Source: Pseudomonas simiae
Lineage (GTDB): Bacteria > Pseudomonadota > Gammaproteobacteria > Pseudomonadales > Pseudomonadaceae
Direction of reading: 5' to 3'
Assembly (NCBI RefSeq): GCF_900111895.1
Contig: NZ_FOKB01000005.1
Span: 275,718-339,717, forward strand
Length of the DNA stretch: 64,000 nucleotides
Shown: one piece after another, positions 26,404 to 34,430 of the stretch
Layout of the letters: every line of letters begins with the position of its first letter
How positions within the stretch are numbered: position 1 is the first letter of the stretch
Notes under the pieces: generated by a model
Seen by the model: only the letters and a program-made list of their open reading frames with translations
What the model was told of the DNA's origin: nothing
Databases searched by the model: none
Program-made: the position numbers and the translations under genes

Positions 26404-27945
26404 ATGCCACTGACCATCAACGGCCCGCGAAAACGCGCCAGTCGTTACCTGATCACATCACTGAGTGCGCTGCTGCCGATTGCGCTCGGGGTCATCATCC
26501 TGCACTGGCAAGCCGAACGTACCTTGCAACAAAGTTCGGCCCAGACCGCGCAGGAGGCGGTGCGCCAATTCGACCTGATGCTCGACAACACCGCCCTCGC
26601 CGCCCAGGCCTTGCTGCCATTGGCGGGGCAACCCTGTGATAGCGGCGCACAGCTGGCGCTGCGCGAACAGGTCACTCGCAGGCCCTTTGTGCGTGCGACC
26701 ACCCTGTCCTGGCAAAAAAACATCTATTGCAGCTCATTGTTCGGCAGCAACTACATGTCACCGGTCAACCCGGATGACTATGTGGCCGGCCAGTTATGGC
26801 TGATGAATGGCAACCCGGTGACCCCCGACACCGCGCTGCTGGTCTACCGGCTGGTTGACGGTGACAAGGCCGCTTTTGCTTCGATCGACGGCTATCACCT
26901 GACCAACGCCCTGCGCCTGATCAACCTATACGCCCATCTGGTACTGCAAGTTGGCCCGAATTGGCTGGGGACTGATGGCAAGGTGCGTGACACGGCGATG
27001 CCGGTATTTGCCGTGGCTAACGAGCACTTGGCGTCCGAACGCTATCACTACAGCGTCAACGCAGGCATGCCGGCGGGCGAAGTATGGCGCTACATGCAGG
27101 CCCGTTACCCGGCAATGTTCAGCCTGGTCGTGTTTTTTGGCGTGCTGGCGGGTTTTTTGGCCCACTGGCTGCAAAAGCGCTCCTCGGCACCGACTCAAGA
27201 ATTGCAACGGGCGCTGGGTGCCAATGAGTTCATTCCGTATTTCCAGCCAGTGGTAAGGGGGGATACCCGCGAGTGGGCGGGATGTGAAGTACTGATGCGC
27301 TGGCAACATCCCAAAGAAGGCCTGGTGCGGCCCGACCTGTTTATTCCTCTGGCCGAGCACTCTGGCCTGATAGTCCCCATGACCCGTGCCCTGTTACGCC
27401 AGACCGCGGCACAACTGTCGCCCCACGCGTCGCGTTTCAGCCCTGGGTTTCATATCGGCGTCAACATCACCGCACGCCACTGCCAGGATTTGGCCTTGGT
27501 GGATGACTGCCGTGAGTTTCTCGCCGCCTTTCCCGTCGGCCAGGTCACCCTGGTGCTGGAGTTGACCGAGCGCGAGCTGATCGTGCCTACCGATATCACC
27601 CGCCGCCTGTTCGACGCCCTGCATCAACTGGGGGTGATGATCGCTATTGATGACTTTGGAACCGGCCACTCAAGCCTGGGCTATTTACGTAACTTCAATG
27701 TCGACTACTTGAAGATCGACCAGAGTTTTGTCGCCATGATCGGTGCGGATGCATTATCGCTGCATATTCTCGACAGCATCATTGAACTGTCCGGCAAACT
27801 CGACTTGGGCATCGTTGCAGAAGGTGTGGAAACGCCTGAACAGTCCGATTACCTGGCCGCCCAAGGCGTGGACTTCCTGCAGGGCTACCTGTTCGGAAAG
27901 CCATTGCCGTGCGACGAATTTATTCAATCACTGGTCAGCCATTGA
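26404..27945 (+). CDS. CSS-motif EAL-domain c-di-GMP phosphodiesterase
   Basis: 513 residues: N-terminal membrane helix (about 13-34), periplasmic CSS-motif domain with conserved Cys in KNIYCSSLFGS, second helix (about 236-258) and a cytoplasmic EAL domain. EAL catalytic and metal residues look intact: CEVLMRW (EVL for EAL), LELTERE, DDFGTGHSS, LKIDQSF, EGVETPEQ and QGYLFGKPL. It should hydrolyse c-di-GMP to pGpG. In related proteins a disulphide in the CSS domain controls activity, so periplasmic redox state is a plausible input. Single gene; neighbours unrelated. Confidence 0.93.
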   Translation: MPLTINGPRKRASRYLITSLSALLPIALGVIILHWQAERTLQQSSAQTAQEAVRQFDLMLDNTALAAQALLPLAGQPCDSGAQLALREQVTRRPFVRATTLSWQKNIYCSSLFGSNYMSPVNPDDYVAGQLWLMNGNPVTPDTALLVYRLVDGDKAAFASIDGYHLTNALRLINLYAHLVLQVGPNWLGTDGKVRDTAMPVFAVANEHLASERYHYSVNAGMPAGEVWRYMQARYPAMFSLVVFFGVLAGFLAHWLQKRSSAPTQELQRALGANEFIPYFQPVVRGDTREWAGCEVLMRWQHPKEGLVRPDLFIPLAEHSGLIVPMTRALLRQTAAQLSPHASRFSPGFHIGVNITARHCQDLALVDDCREFLAAFPVGQVTLVLELTERELIVPTDITRRLFDALHQLGVMIAIDDFGTGHSSLGYLRNFNVDYLKIDQSFVAMIGADALSLHILDSIIELSGKLDLGIVAEGVETPEQSDYLAAQGVDFLQGYLFGKPLPCDEFIQSLVSH

Positions 27946-28143
27946 ATAGCCATGCACTACCTGCGCTGAAATAATTTTATTTAGCCAAAAGACATGATTT
28001 ACTCGTAGCACATTAACTACTACAATTTTTTCAGCCTGTGCAGAACTCGCGAGACGGCTTCTTTCTTGAGTCGCCTTAAAGCGCTTGGCTTATAGCTTTG
28101 TCTGCAGTTGATATCAGCCAAACACACTATTGGAGTACCTATT

Positions 28144-28509
28144 TTGTCCAGACTCGCCGAATTTCGCGCAGCCGAAAAAGCCCTTCAAGAGCAGCTTGCC
28201 CAGCTGGAGTCCCTGAAAAACGACGCCGGCCTGAAGAAAGAAATCGAATTCGAAGAAAAGCTCCAGGGCCTGATGAAGACCTACGGCAAAAGCCTGCGTG
28301 ACATCATTTCCATCCTTGATCCAAACCCGGGCAAGTCCAGCGCTGCTGCCGTCAGCGCACCAAAACAGCGCCGCGCCCGCGTGGTCAAGGTTTACCAGAA
28401 CCCACACACTGGTGAGCTGATCGAAACCAAAGGCGGCAACCACCGTGGCCTCAAGGCCTGGAAAGAACAGTACGGCGCTGCCACTGTAGACTCCTGGCTT
28501 CGCGGCTGA
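28144..28509 (+). CDS. mvaT: MvaT-family H-NS-like nucleoid protein
   Basis: 121 residues starting at TTG 28144 (GGAG about 8 nt upstream), in agreement with the usual MvaT N-terminus SRLAEFRAAEKALQEQL. N-terminal coiled-coil oligomerisation domain to about 60, then a basic linker (PKQRRARVVKVYQNPHTG) and the C-terminal AT-hook-like DNA binding loop (ETKGGNHRGLKAWKEQYG). MvaT silences AT-rich, often foreign, DNA. The 198-bp upstream region is AT-rich, consistent with autoregulation. Whether this is MvaT or its paralogue MvaV cannot be decided here. Confidence 0.93.
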   Translation: MSRLAEFRAAEKALQEQLAQLESLKNDAGLKKEIEFEEKLQGLMKTYGKSLRDIISILDPNPGKSSAAAVSAPKQRRARVVKVYQNPHTGELIETKGGNHRGLKAWKEQYGAATVDSWLRG

Positions 28510-28528
28510 TCGCACTGCACTAACAAAG

Positions 28529-28553
28529 AGCCCCGCTTACGCGGGGCTTTTTT
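28529..28553 (+). terminator. Rho-independent terminator of mvaT
   Basis: AGCCCCGC, loop TTAC, GCGGGGCT, TTTTT. Confidence 0.92.
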
Positions 28554-28621
28554 ATTTCAACGGTTCGAAATCGAACTTAAATAACGTTTCATTATGTTCA
28601 GAACCGCCGGACATTACACAC

Positions 28622-29158
28622 TTAAAGTTTGAGGCTATCGCGCACCGAACTGACTTCGTCCTTGCTGGCTTCGTACGCATCCGCCTGCCCTGCGTATGAA
28701 AAAACATACGCCTTATCGGCATCAACCGCGCCCACCAATGTTTGCGACAGCACGTGACGCCCGTTTTCGGTTATCACACACGTAGTTTCCAACGCGTCAA
28801 GATGACTCAATGTTGTAGGGCGCATCTTGCTGCACACACTTTGATAACCACCTTGGGCAAAATCTTTCTGGATGGACTTGCGCATCTCCAGCAGTACGCC
28901 TTGAAGATTAACCTTATGCCCCGCTTCAATCGGCGTACCCGTCAACTCCATCACCATCAAGGTCGCGCCATTTTCATCATTCTTTATCGCACGCTGTCGC
29001 GACACCGGCTGGGGTTTGGCAGGTGCGTCACCATCCGGGACAACCTCTTCAACCTGCCAGCCACTGGGCCAATGAATTTCGGGGTCGGCCGCCAGCACGA
29101 AGGAACTGCCCAACAGCACACACACAACGCTAAACAGCGGTTTACGAAATGCAATCAT
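28622..29158 (-). CDS. Exported DUF4946-type protein
   Basis: 178 residues with a signal peptide (IAFRKPLFSVVCVLLGSSFVLA, cleavage before ADPEIHW). The mature protein has the HWPSGWQVEEV start and two Cys (SVCSKMRP, ETTCVITENG) that could form a disulphide in the periplasm. It is most like the DUF4946 type next to mvaT in other pseudomonads. Start ATG 29158 lacks a strong ribosome site, but the signal peptide fixes it. Function unknown. Confidence 0.78.
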   Translation of the reverse strand: MIAFRKPLFSVVCVLLGSSFVLAADPEIHWPSGWQVEEVVPDGDAPAKPQPVSRQRAIKNDENGATLMVMELTGTPIEAGHKVNLQGVLLEMRKSIQKDFAQGGYQSVCSKMRPTTLSHLDALETTCVITENGRHVLSQTLVGAVDADKAYVFSYAGQADAYEASKDEVSSVRDSLKL

Positions 29159-29354
29159 TGTGAAAAACACCCAAGGTTCAAGCGCCAAAGTTTGAGCCCC
29201 TGCGCCCATGTGTCGCAAGGCTTGCTTGGGCTTTTTCATTTGGCGCCTGGGGCGAGCCTTGCGTATCATGGTCCGGCTGCACGGACGCCAGCCGCAAGCC
29301 AAGGAACCGCTCACATTTCAGAGCCGCGTTTGCCCCATTTTTTCTGGAGGGCCC

Positions 29355-29876
29355 ATGAGCCTGCACGAACTGAACACTTTCCCGGGCGTCACTGCCCAGC
29401 CGGACACCGCCACCACGAACTTCGTGTTCAACCACACCATGCTGCGGGTCAAGGACATCACCAAGTCGCTGGACTTCTACACCCGCGTCCTCGGTTTCTC
29501 CCTGGTTGAAAAGCGTGACTTTCCGGAAGCCGAATTCAGCCTGTACTTCCTGGCCCTGGTGGACAAGTCCCAGATTCCGGCCGACGCCGCCGAGCGTACC
29601 CAGTGGATGAAGTCGATCCCAGGTATCCTGGAACTGACCCACAACCATGGCACCGAAAACGACGCCGACTTTGCCTACCACAATGGTAATACCGACCCAC
29701 GTGGTTTTGGTCACATCTGTATCTCGGTGCCGGATATCGTCGCTGCCTGCGAACGTTTCGAAGCCCTGGGCTGCGACTTCCAGAAACGCCTGACCGATGG
29801 CCGCATGAAAAGCCTGGCCTTCATCAAGGACCCGGACGCGTACTGGGTCGAGATTATCCAGCCCGCACCGCTATAA
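29355..29876 (+). CDS. gloA: Glyoxalase I (lactoylglutathione lyase)
   Basis: 173 residues. It isomerises the hemithioacetal of methylglyoxal and glutathione to S-lactoylglutathione in the cytoplasm. The metal ligands lie in FVFNHTMLRV (His), GILELTHNHGT (Glu), GFGHICISVPD (His) and YWVEIIQP (Glu). The length and the inserted loop (DADFAYHNGNTDPRG) fit the longer Zn-type glyoxalase I of pseudomonads. Start ATG 29355 has GGAGG upstream. Single gene ending at a bidirectional terminator shared with ahpF. Confidence 0.95.
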   Translation: MSLHELNTFPGVTAQPDTATTNFVFNHTMLRVKDITKSLDFYTRVLGFSLVEKRDFPEAEFSLYFLALVDKSQIPADAAERTQWMKSIPGILELTHNHGTENDADFAYHNGNTDPRGFGHICISVPDIVAACERFEALGCDFQKRLTDGRMKSLAFIKDPDAYWVEIIQPAPL

Positions 29877-29881
29877 CGAAA

Positions 29882-29909
29882 AAAACCCCATGATCGCTCA
29901 TGGGGTTTT
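29882..29909. terminator. Bidirectional terminator
   Basis: AAAACCCCATGA, loop TCGC, TCATGGGGTTTT. It lies between converging gloA and ahpF. Confidence 0.9.
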
Positions 29910-29925
29910 CATTGCGGCTTCGGAT

Positions 29926-31491
29926 TTACGCCGGAACGGAAGTGCGGATCAGGTGATCGAAAGCACTCAGGGAAGCCTTGGCACCCTCGCCCACCGCAAT
30001 CACGATCTGCTTGTACGGCACCGTCGTCACGTCGCCGGCGGCGAACACACCTGGCAGTGAAGTCTCACCACGCGCATCGACGATGATTTCGCCACGCGGC
30101 GTCAGCTCCACGGTGCCTTTGAGCCAGTCGGTGTTGGGCAGCAAACCGATCTGTACGAAGATACCTTCCAGGTCAATGGTCTTGAACTCGCCGCTGTCGC
30201 GATCCTTGTACGCCAGGCCGGTGACTTTCTGGCCATCACCTTTCACTTCGCTGGTCAGCGCGCTGGTGATCACGTCAACGTTGGGCAGGCTGTAGAGCTT
30301 GCGTTGCAACACGGCGTCGGCGCGCAACTTGCTGTCGAACTCAAGCAAGGTGACATGGCTGACGATGCCGGCCAGGTCGATGGCCGCTTCAACGCCGGAG
30401 TTACCACCGCCGATCACCGCTACACGCTTGCCCTTGAACAGCGGGCCGTCGCAGTGCGGGCAGAAGCACACGCCTTTGGCCTTGTATTCCTGCTCGCCCG
30501 GCACACCCATTTCGCGCCAGCGGGCGCCGGTGGCCAGGATCACAGTCTTGGACTTGAGGGTCGCACCGCTTTCGAAACGAATTTCGTGCAGGTCACCGGC
30601 GTTTTTCGCCGGCACCAGGCTGCTGGCGCGCTGCAGGTTCATGATGTCCACGTCGTACTGGCGTACATGGGCTTCCAGGGCGCTGGCCAGTTTTGGGCCT
30701 TCGGTTTCCTGCACCGAGATGAAGTTCTCGATGGACATGGTGTCCAGCACCTGGCCACCAAAACGCTCGGCAGCGACGCCGGTACGAATGCCTTTACGTG
30801 CGGCATAGATGGCCGCCGAAGAACCGGCTGGACCACCACCGACGACAAGCACATCAAAGGCGTCTTTGGCGCTGATTTTCTCGGCGGCTTTTTCGATCCC
30901 GCTGGTGTCGAGCTTGGCGAGAATTTCTTCCAGGCCCATGCGGCCCTGGCCGAAGTTCACACCGTTCAAGTAAACGCTGGGCACCGCCATGATCTGACGT
31001 TCGTCGACTTCAGCCTGGAACAGCGCGCCGTCGATGGCGACGTGGCGAATGTTCGGGTTGAGCACGGCCATCAGGTTGAGCGCCTGGACCACGTCCGGGC
31101 AGTTCTGGCAGGACAGCGAAAAGTAGGTCTCGAAGCTGAACTCGCCTTTAAGGGCGCGGATCTGTTCAATCACTTCGACACTGGCCTTCGACGGGTGGCC
31201 ACCGACTTGCAGCAGGGCCAGAACCAACGAAGTGAATTCATGGCCCATGGGGATGCCGGCAAAACGCAGGCTGATCTCGGCACCCGGGCGGTTGATGGAG
31301 AACGACGGCTTACGCGCATCATCACCATCGGTTTTCAGGGTAATCAGCGTCGTGAGGCTGACAACATCCTGCAAAAGGGCAAGCATTTCCTGGGATTTCG
31401 CGCCGTCGTCGAGGGAGGCGACGATCTCGATCGGCTGGGTGACCCGTTCCAGGTATGACTTCAACTGAGCTTTAAGATTGGCGTCCAACAT
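29926..31491 (-). CDS. ahpF: Alkyl hydroperoxide reductase subunit F
   Basis: 521 residues, the FAD/NADH disulphide reductase that recharges AhpC. N-terminal thioredoxin-like domain with Cys128-x-x-Cys131 (SLSCQNCPDVV), FAD site VVGGGPAGSSAAIYAA, catalytic Cys344-x-x-Cys347 (VCFCPHCDGP) and NAD site VIGGGNSGVEAAIDLAG, ending with PGVFAAGDVTTVPYKQI. All redox residues are present. It lies 128 bp after ahpC in the same direction with a terminator in between, so it is transcribed by read-through or from its own promoter. Confidence 0.97.
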   Translation of the reverse strand: MLDANLKAQLKSYLERVTQPIEIVASLDDGAKSQEMLALLQDVVSLTTLITLKTDGDDARKPSFSINRPGAEISLRFAGIPMGHEFTSLVLALLQVGGHPSKASVEVIEQIRALKGEFSFETYFSLSCQNCPDVVQALNLMAVLNPNIRHVAIDGALFQAEVDERQIMAVPSVYLNGVNFGQGRMGLEEILAKLDTSGIEKAAEKISAKDAFDVLVVGGGPAGSSAAIYAARKGIRTGVAAERFGGQVLDTMSIENFISVQETEGPKLASALEAHVRQYDVDIMNLQRASSLVPAKNAGDLHEIRFESGATLKSKTVILATGARWREMGVPGEQEYKAKGVCFCPHCDGPLFKGKRVAVIGGGNSGVEAAIDLAGIVSHVTLLEFDSKLRADAVLQRKLYSLPNVDVITSALTSEVKGDGQKVTGLAYKDRDSGEFKTIDLEGIFVQIGLLPNTDWLKGTVELTPRGEIIVDARGETSLPGVFAAGDVTTVPYKQIVIAVGEGAKASLSAFDHLIRTSVPA

Positions 31492-31526
31492 ACGGGCGAT
31501 TTCCTGTTTATTCGGTTTATTGCAGA

Positions 31527-31564
31527 CAAAAAAACGCCCGAGCGAATCTCGCCCGGGCGTTTTG
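31527..31564 (-). terminator. Terminator between ahpC and ahpF
   Basis: On the minus strand AAAACGCCCGGGCGA pairs with TCGCTCGGGCGTTTTTTT. It would end most ahpC transcripts before ahpF, giving the AhpC excess usual in these pairs. Confidence 0.9.
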
Positions 31565-31618
31565 GGGGCGGATGCAGCTTACTTAAGTGCGGAATACCGC
31601 CCTTGAGACTTCACAGAC

Positions 31619-32182
31619 TTAGATCTTGCCGACCAGGTCCAGGGACGGAGCCAGAGTAGCCTCGCCTTCTTTCCACTTGGCTGGGCACACTTCGCCCGGG
31701 TGGGCAGCGACGTATTGAGCCGCTTTGATTTTGCGCAGCAGCTCGGAAGCGTCACGGCCAACACCGCCGTCGTTCAGCTCAACAATCTTGATCTGACCTT
31801 CTGGGTTGATCACGAACGTACCGCGGTCTGCCAGGCCAGCTTCTTCGATCAGTACGTCGAAGTTGCGGGAGATGGTCAGGGTTGGGTCACCGATCATGGT
31901 GTACTGGATTTTGCCGATGGCTGGCGAAGTGTTGTGCCAAGCAGCGTGGGCAAAGTGGGTGTCGGTGGAAACGCTGTAGATTTCGACGCCCAGCTTCTGG
32001 AATTCGGCGTAGTTGTCAGCCAGGTCTTCCAGTTCGGTTGGGCAAACGAAGGTGAAGTCGGCTGGGTAGAAGAACACAACGGACCACTTGCCTTTCAGAT
32101 CGGCGTCGGACACATCTACGAAGTTGCCGTTTTTGTAGGCGGTAGCTTTGAACGGTTTTACTTGGCTGTTGATGATAGGCAT
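31619..32182 (-). CDS. ahpC: Alkyl hydroperoxide reductase peroxiredoxin AhpC
   Basis: 187 residues, a typical 2-Cys peroxiredoxin that reduces H2O2 and organic peroxides. Peroxidatic Cys47 lies in DFTFVCPTE and resolving Cys166 in HPGEVCPAKW, as in E. coli AhpC (46 and 165 without Met). Start MPIINSQVKPF at 32182 has GGAGAGTC upstream. A four-element OxyR-like site lies 80-116 bp in front. It works with ahpF next door. Confidence 0.97.
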   Translation of the reverse strand: MPIINSQVKPFKATAYKNGNFVDVSDADLKGKWSVVFFYPADFTFVCPTELEDLADNYAEFQKLGVEIYSVSTDTHFAHAAWHNTSPAIGKIQYTMIGDPTLTISRNFDVLIEEAGLADRGTFVINPEGQIKIVELNDGGVGRDASELLRKIKAAQYVAAHPGEVCPAKWKEGEATLAPSLDLVGKI

Positions 32183-32232
32183 CGTTGACTCTCCGTCAGG
32201 TTTTGTAGAAGGGCTTAAAGTTGATGAAGTGA

Positions 32233-32298
32233 ATCCTACCCACTCTCTGAGCCGATGGCTCATTGGCAAACCTGATGCTGACGATTGGTTTTCCCTAT
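32233..32298 (-). promoter_or_regulatory. OxyR-like binding site and ahpC promoter
   Basis: On the minus strand, from 32298 down to 32262: ATAG-N7-CAAT-N7-ATCA-N7-CAAT, the spacing of the OxyR site ATAG-N7-CTAT-N7-ATAG-N7-CTAT. A -10-like TAGGAT follows at 32238-32233, and the OxyR-like site ends just before the expected -35 (TGAGCC). The position fits activation of ahpC by oxidised OxyR. Confidence 0.7.
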
Positions 32299-32325
32299 CA
32301 GGAAACTGTATTAATAGAAGAAATC

Positions 32326-33252
32326 TCAAAGTAGCGGTTGCGTCGCCAGGGTCATGCCAAGAAAGGGCGTCGCTTCAACATAGCGCATGGCGGATTTCAT
32401 GTCGCTCCAGCCGACGTAACTCATCAACGACTTCAAATCCCAGCCGCTGCGATGGGCCCACGTGGCAAACCCACGACGCAATGAGTGGCTGGTGTATTGC
32501 TCGGCGGGAATCCCCGCACGCTCCAGCGCCTGGCGCAGCAATGGGATTACGCTGTTGGGGTGCAACCCCTCCTCCCCCAGGTTGCCCCAGCGATCGATGC
32601 CGCGAAATACCGGGCCACGCACCAACGCCGAGGCACTGAGCCACTCGTTGTAGGCCTGCACCGGGCACAGGCGTAACAGCGCCGGGGTGTGATAGGTCTT
32701 GCCGAGGTTGTCGCGGTCGCTTTTGCTGCGTGGCAGATACACGCTGATGCCCGCGCCGGGCGTGGCGTGAACATGCTCGATCTCGAGACGGCACAGCTCA
32801 TCACTGCGAAACCCGCGCCAGAAGCCCAGCAGGATCAGTGCGGTGTCGCGCTTGGCGCGCAGTAGCCGAGGCAGGTCGTGGGCCGCGGCCTTTGCCTCGC
32901 TCTCAAGGGACGCCACCACCTGCTCCAGGTGCTTGAGCTGCAAAGGTTCGGCCTGTTTCTCCTGCGCCGGGTGCACGGCGCGAATACCCTTGAGCACTTT
33001 GCGCACCACCGGCGCCTTGGTCGGATCGGGAAAGCCCTGGCTCGTGTGCCACTGCGCTAAAGCCGAAAGCCGCAACTTCAGCGTGTTGACCGCCAATACC
33101 CCGGCATGCGCCACCAGATAACGCGCCACGCTGTCGCTGGTGGCGGGCAGGAACCCTCCCCAACTCACTTCGAAATGTTCGATGGCGGCGCGATAGCTGC
33201 GTCGCGTGTTATCGCGGGTGGCGGCATCGAGATAACGGTCCAGATCGCTCAT
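32326..33252 (-). CDS. Tyrosine-type site-specific recombinase
   Basis: 308 residues of the phage-integrase family. The full catalytic set can be placed: Arg149 (GFWRGFRSDEL), Lys177 (RSKSD), His256 and Arg259 (TSHSLRRGF), Trp282 (YVGWSD) and Tyr291 (AMRYVEA). An N-terminal SAM-like core-binding domain (DAATRDNTRRSYRAAI, RYLVAHAGVL) precedes. It resembles stand-alone chromosomal recombinases rather than phage integrases with an arm-binding domain. It is divergent from a KfrA-like gene with 170 bp between starts. No att sites or mobile cargo are visible, so its target is unknown. Confidence 0.92.
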   Translation of the reverse strand: MSDLDRYLDAATRDNTRRSYRAAIEHFEVSWGGFLPATSDSVARYLVAHAGVLAVNTLKLRLSALAQWHTSQGFPDPTKAPVVRKVLKGIRAVHPAQEKQAEPLQLKHLEQVVASLESEAKAAAHDLPRLLRAKRDTALILLGFWRGFRSDELCRLEIEHVHATPGAGISVYLPRSKSDRDNLGKTYHTPALLRLCPVQAYNEWLSASALVRGPVFRGIDRWGNLGEEGLHPNSVIPLLRQALERAGIPAEQYTSHSLRRGFATWAHRSGWDLKSLMSYVGWSDMKSAMRYVEATPFLGMTLATQPLL

Positions 33253-33338
33253 GGGAGGCCTATTCGTACGGCTGGCAGGTGTTTGCGCGGTTTAAACGCA
33301 TATTACACGGGATAATACGCCAATATCCCATCTGTTAA

Positions 33339-33370
33339 ATCATGAATTCAAACCATTTTTTGTTCATGAT
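33339..33370. promoter_or_regulatory. Inverted repeat in the recombinase/kfrA-like divergent region
   Basis: ATCATGAA and TTCATGAT are perfect 8-bp arms separated by 16 bp, in AT-rich DNA just before GATATGATACGTATATAC. It could be a KfrA-type operator or a recombinase core site. Confidence 0.55.
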
Positions 33371-33422
33371 ATGATACGTATATACATACTATGTACCACA
33401 ATACGAAATCGATGGAGACCCC

Positions 33423-34430
33423 ATGGCTCGCGGCGGCATTAACAAAGCAGTAGTTCAAACGGCGCGCTTGGCAATCCTCGCCCGCGGCGAAAACCCCAGC
33501 ATCGACGCCGTACGCATCGAAATGGGCAACACGGGCTCGAAAACCACGATTCATCGCTATCTGAAGGAGCTCGACGAGAGCGAGACCCGTGCCACCATTA
33601 CCGAGGCGCCTATCGACGACGAGCTTGGCGAGTTAGTGGCGCGCCTGGCGCAACGATTAAAGGAAAAAGCCCAGGAGCCCATCGACCTGGCCATGGCGCA
33701 GTTCGAGCAACAGAAAGCCGCCCTGCTCACCCAGGTCGAAGCCCTTGAAGAGGCCCACAGCCAGCTCAAGCAACAATTTGATATCCAGGCCGCCGCCCTT
33801 GCAGAGGAAAGCGCCGCGCTGCAAACCGCCAGCACCAGCCTGCAGACCGAACAAACCCGTAACGCCGGGCTGAGCCAGGCGTGCAGTGATTACGAGTTAA
33901 GGATCAGCGACAAGGACGAGCAGATTCGCTCACTGGAAGAAAAGCATTTACACGCCCGGGATGCCTTGGAGCATTACCGCCATGCAATCAAGGAGCAGCG
34001 TGAGCAGGAACAGCGTCGCCACGAAGGTCAACTGCAACAGGTCCAGGCTGAACTGCGCCAAGCGCAGCAGAGCGCCATGGTGCGCCAGGATGAAATCACC
34101 CAGCTGCATCGCGACAATGAGCGACTGTTGATTGAGCATCGAGTGGCATCGAAAGCGTTGACGGCGCTACAGGAACAATCCCGCAAAGATCAGGCCCAGC
34201 TGCTCAAGCTGAATGAACAAGTGGGCCTGATTGACAGCGAACGCACCCTGCTGCAGGAGCGCCTGCGCGTTGCCGTGCTGGAGAGCCAGTCACGCCAGGC
34301 AGCATTGGCGGAACACCAGCACGCCAACAAAACCTTGGAATTGGACCTGATCAAGGCCCAGGCCAGTCTTGAAGCATTGCGCCTGGCGGCCGCCGTTGCG
34401 ACGGCGCCAGAGGCAACGCCCGAGGATTGA
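33423..34430 (+). CDS. KfrA-like coiled-coil DNA-binding protein
   Basis: 335 residues. The N-terminal 60 or so (RGGINKAVVQTARLAILARG, SKTTIHRYLKELDE) form the helix-turn-helix domain of plasmid KfrA proteins. The remainder is one long coiled coil rich in Gln, Glu, Ala and Leu up to about residue 310. KfrA is an autorepressing plasmid maintenance factor; a chromosomal copy facing a tyrosine recombinase is a recurrent but poorly understood arrangement. It converges on gor with zero spacing: its stop ends at 34430 and gor ends at 34431. A repressor of the divergent pair is the simplest role. Confidence 0.87.
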   Translation: MARGGINKAVVQTARLAILARGENPSIDAVRIEMGNTGSKTTIHRYLKELDESETRATITEAPIDDELGELVARLAQRLKEKAQEPIDLAMAQFEQQKAALLTQVEALEEAHSQLKQQFDIQAAALAEESAALQTASTSLQTEQTRNAGLSQACSDYELRISDKDEQIRSLEEKHLHARDALEHYRHAIKEQREQEQRRHEGQLQQVQAELRQAQQSAMVRQDEITQLHRDNERLLIEHRVASKALTALQEQSRKDQAQLLKLNEQVGLIDSERTLLQERLRVAVLESQSRQAALAEHQHANKTLELDLIKAQASLEALRLAAAVATAPEATPED

